Below, piece by piece: positions 62,345 to 64,000 of a stretch of DNA of 64,000 bases; position 1 is the first letter of the stretch; every line of letters begins with the position of its first letter. The translations under genes were made by a program, and so were the position numbers. Under the pieces are notes generated by a model. The model searched no databases. It was not told the DNA's origin and saw only the letters and a program-made list of their open reading frames with translations. This DNA comes from Tissierella sp032104385. GTDB lineage: Bacteria; Bacillota; Clostridia; Tissierellales; Tissierellaceae. The stretch covers positions 124,001 to 188,000 of the forward strand of contig NZ_DAMCHJ010000001.1 of assembly GCF_032104385.1 (NCBI RefSeq), written 5' to 3'.

Positions 62345-63235
62345 ATGGTGAAAAATAAAAAGTTATTTTTTATAGTAAGTTTAATTTTATCTTTTTCTTT
62401 AATATTTTCAGGTTGCGGTGCAAAAAAATCTGAGTCATATGATATGGCTACTGAAGATATGCCTCCAACTGAACAATGGCGGGAAATGGATAATAATGAA
62501 AATGAAGAATCTAAAGGGCAATATGGTACAACGGAACCTGAAAAGATTATTACTACAATATCAATTTCTATGCAAACTAAAGAATTTGTAGATACTACTA
62601 ATAAACTAACTGCAATTATAGAAAAACATAAAGGATATGTTGAGAACTCTAATATCTTTCATAATAATTATTATAATTCTGCTAGACTCAAATACTCTGA
62701 ATATACTATAAGAATTCCAAAGGAAAATTTAAATCAGTTTGTTATAGATTTAAAAGAAATTGGAAATATTATCTCCGAAAATACTTCTAAAGCAGATATT
62801 ACTAAACAATATAAAGATACCAAGTCTAGATTAAGAGTTTTAGAAATTAAAGAAGGAAGAATACTCGACTTACTAAAGAAAGCTGAAAAGATGGAAGATA
62901 TCATAGCCCTTGAAGACCAGTTAAGTAATATAATCTACGAAAAAGAAAATTTAACTGCTAATATAATGGATATGGATGATAAAGTGAATTATAGTACTGT
63001 TCAATTTCAGCTTGAAGAGGTAGCAAAACTAATCCCTAGCGAAAATATAAAAACTCCATTCTGGACTAAGATAGGAAACGCCTTTAAGAATTCAATGTAT
63101 TTTTTCACTGACAATGTTGAAAATCTTATTATATCTTTTATATATTTCCTTCCTTATGGCTTGATTATAGGAATCTTAGCTTATTTAGTATGGAGATTTA
63201 TAAAGAAAAGGAAAAATAATATATCTAAGGAATAG
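62345..63235 (+). CDS. DUF4349 lipoprotein
   Basis: A 296-residue lipoprotein with lipobox FSGC (Cys about 24), a low-complexity linker, a DUF4349 domain (about 70-230, coiled coil with SRLRVLEIKEGRILDLLKKA and IIALEDQLSNIIYEKENLTA) and a C-terminal membrane helix (about 262-285). Function unknown; it would be anchored by both ends. Start ATG at 62345, six bases after AAAGGAG; the ATG at 62339 is too close. Confidence 0.88.
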   Translation: MVKNKKLFFIVSLILSFSLIFSGCGAKKSESYDMATEDMPPTEQWREMDNNENEESKGQYGTTEPEKIITTISISMQTKEFVDTTNKLTAIIEKHKGYVENSNIFHNNYYNSARLKYSEYTIRIPKENLNQFVIDLKEIGNIISENTSKADITKQYKDTKSRLRVLEIKEGRILDLLKKAEKMEDIIALEDQLSNIIYEKENLTANIMDMDDKVNYSTVQFQLEEVAKLIPSENIKTPFWTKIGNAFKNSMYFFTDNVENLIISFIYFLPYGLIIGILAYLVWRFIKKRKNNISKE

Positions 63236-63237
63236 AA

Positions 63238-63263
63238 AAAAGCAAGGACTTGTCCTTGCTTTT
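63238..63263. terminator. Terminator after the DUF4349 gene
   Basis: AAAAGCAAGGAC-TT-GTCCTTGCTTTT, nearly perfect on both strands. Confidence 0.88.
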
Positions 63264-63439
63264 ATTATATCATCACCTCTACAGTAAATACTATCTATTT
63301 CTTTCCATATGTCTTTTATTCTTGAATCACTAATGTAATAATGATCAAATTCGCATCTATTGCCATCAGTTTGTATTGGTAAAACTTCCATATCCTTAGT
63401 CGTTACAGTATCTTATTAGCTGTTGTAGCTACGTAATCC

Positions 63440-64000
63440 TTAGGATATTTTAAACTTCGTTACCATGTCATTGAGACTTTCTGCTAATTCAGCTTGACTT
63501 ACGGCAGCAATAGATATCTGGTCTGTTCCTAATGCTATTTCATCCATCCCTTCAGATATATATACTGTATTATCACTTGAAACCTCAGAATTTTTAGCTA
63601 AACTTTCTACTACTTGACTTAATTCATTCATAGTAGCTGTTATTTCTTGTGCCATTGAGGCAATATCCCCAGACATATCACTTATAAAGTTTGAATCCTC
63701 TACATTGTTATCCAATGTAGTAAAAAATGCATCATAATCTTTCATTACTGTATCATCCATAAATTCTAATACTTCTTTAGCATTATCGGATAAGTTTTTA
63801 GTAGCTTCCTGAACCTTTAAAATTGTACTTTCTATTATTTGAACAGTTTCTGATGATTGTTCTGCTAATTTTCTTACTTCTTCTACAACTACTGCAAATC
63901 CCCTACCATTCTCACCTGCCCTAGCTGCTTCTATAGCTGCATTTAAAGCCAATAAATTTGTCTGCTCGGCAATGGCTGATATTATTTCTGCCATGTTTTG
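63440..64000 (-). CDS. Methyl-accepting chemotaxis protein, C-terminal part (cut by window edge)
   Basis: The C-terminal 187 residues of a chemoreceptor signalling domain; the frame continues beyond the right edge. The hairpin tip AIAEQTNLLALNAAIEAARA followed by GENGRGFAVVVEEVRKLAEQ is clear. It resembles the chemoreceptor at 48912-50615 but is not identical. Nothing recognisable lies between it and the DUF4349 terminator. Confidence 0.92.
   Translation of the reverse strand, partial: QNMAEIISAIAEQTNLLALNAAIEAARAGENGRGFAVVVEEVRKLAEQSSETVQIIESTILKVQEATKNLSDNAKEVLEFMDDTVMKDYDAFFTTLDNNVEDSNFISDMSGDIASMAQEITATMNELSQVVESLAKNSEVSSDNTVYISEGMDEIALGTDQISIAAVSQAELAESLNDMVTKFKIS

Noticed and set aside
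63265..63391. Short minus-strand open frame of 68 codons running from 63391 through the DUF4349 terminator
   Set aside because: It reads through a strong terminator and into the opposite-strand gene, has no spaced ribosome site and no recognisable family. The first 40 codons might be a gene remnant, but I cannot support it.

Overview
The window (64 kb, AT-rich, one 10-N assembly gap at 23209-23218) looks like the chromosome of a spore-forming, strictly anaerobic, amino-acid-fermenting low-GC Gram-positive (Clostridia/Tissierellia type). Evidence: sporulation genes (BofA, CsfB/Gin-like, RicT), a Bacillus-like yaaL-bofA-csfB-yaaO-tmk-darA-holB-ricT-trmN6-rsmI order, ferredoxin-dependent 2-oxoacid oxidation, glycyl-radical and double-cubane-type enzymes, a secreted collagenase, GGAGG ribosome-binding sites, and several UGA codons best read as selenocysteine (Sec).

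Layout. 0-8 kb: end of a T-box leader for a gene off the left edge, a clostridial collagenase, a G5/3D cell-wall protein and a GGDEF/HD-GYP c-di-GMP protein. 8-19.4 kb: one long minus-strand housekeeping block running yaaL, bofA, L25/ctc, csfB, yaaO, tmk, two tandem darA paralogues, holB, ricT, a ferredoxin, trmN6, rsmI, nurA, herA. 19.4-33.8 kb: the most unusual region, a large 'Sao' (selenocysteine-assisted organometal) type locus. 34-37 kb: a diguanylate cyclase and MurJ. 37-45 kb: a nucleoside-type ABC importer operon ending in a YjjI/YjjW glycyl-radical pair and a pseudouridine-glycosidase-like enzyme. 45-51 kb: tautomerase, UroD/MtaA-like methyltransferase, YibE/F-ZIP pair, chemoreceptor, tRNA-Val. 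51-62 kb: leucyl aminopeptidase, then an IclR-controlled operon (nhaC-buk-ptb-aminotransferase-MFS-VOR delta/alpha/beta/gamma). 62-64 kb: a DUF4349 lipoprotein and the end of another chemoreceptor.

The Sao region holds five in-frame UGA codons inside otherwise intact, family-conserved proteins: two MerB-like lyases (each with a Cys-Sec pair lying where MerB has Cys159-Cys160), a thioredoxin-like protein (Sec-Thr-Gly-Cys), an ABC permease and a small ABC binding protein. Each UGA is followed by a potential SECIS-like hairpin. Around them are a second complete ABC importer set, a DsrE-like protein, an ArsP-like efflux permease, a Cys-Cys-COOH protein, two double-cubane-cluster-type reductases, and a three-cysteine MerR regulator with a classic 20-bp-spacer MerR promoter. 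An internally deleted IS3-family element lies just beside the second lyase. The simplest model is uptake or interception of an organometal(loid), reductive and Sec-assisted cleavage of the carbon-metal bond, and efflux, under metal control. The Sao family names are given from memory of NCBI family nomenclature, and the substrate is not known from the sequence.

The energy block at 52-62 kb reads as a branched-chain (or related) amino-acid degradation pathway: import, transamination, ferredoxin-reducing oxidative decarboxylation to acyl-CoA, then phosphotransacylase and kinase yielding ATP. Four matching 15-bp boxes (YGGAACRRYGTTCYR on the minus strand) define its probable IclR regulon.
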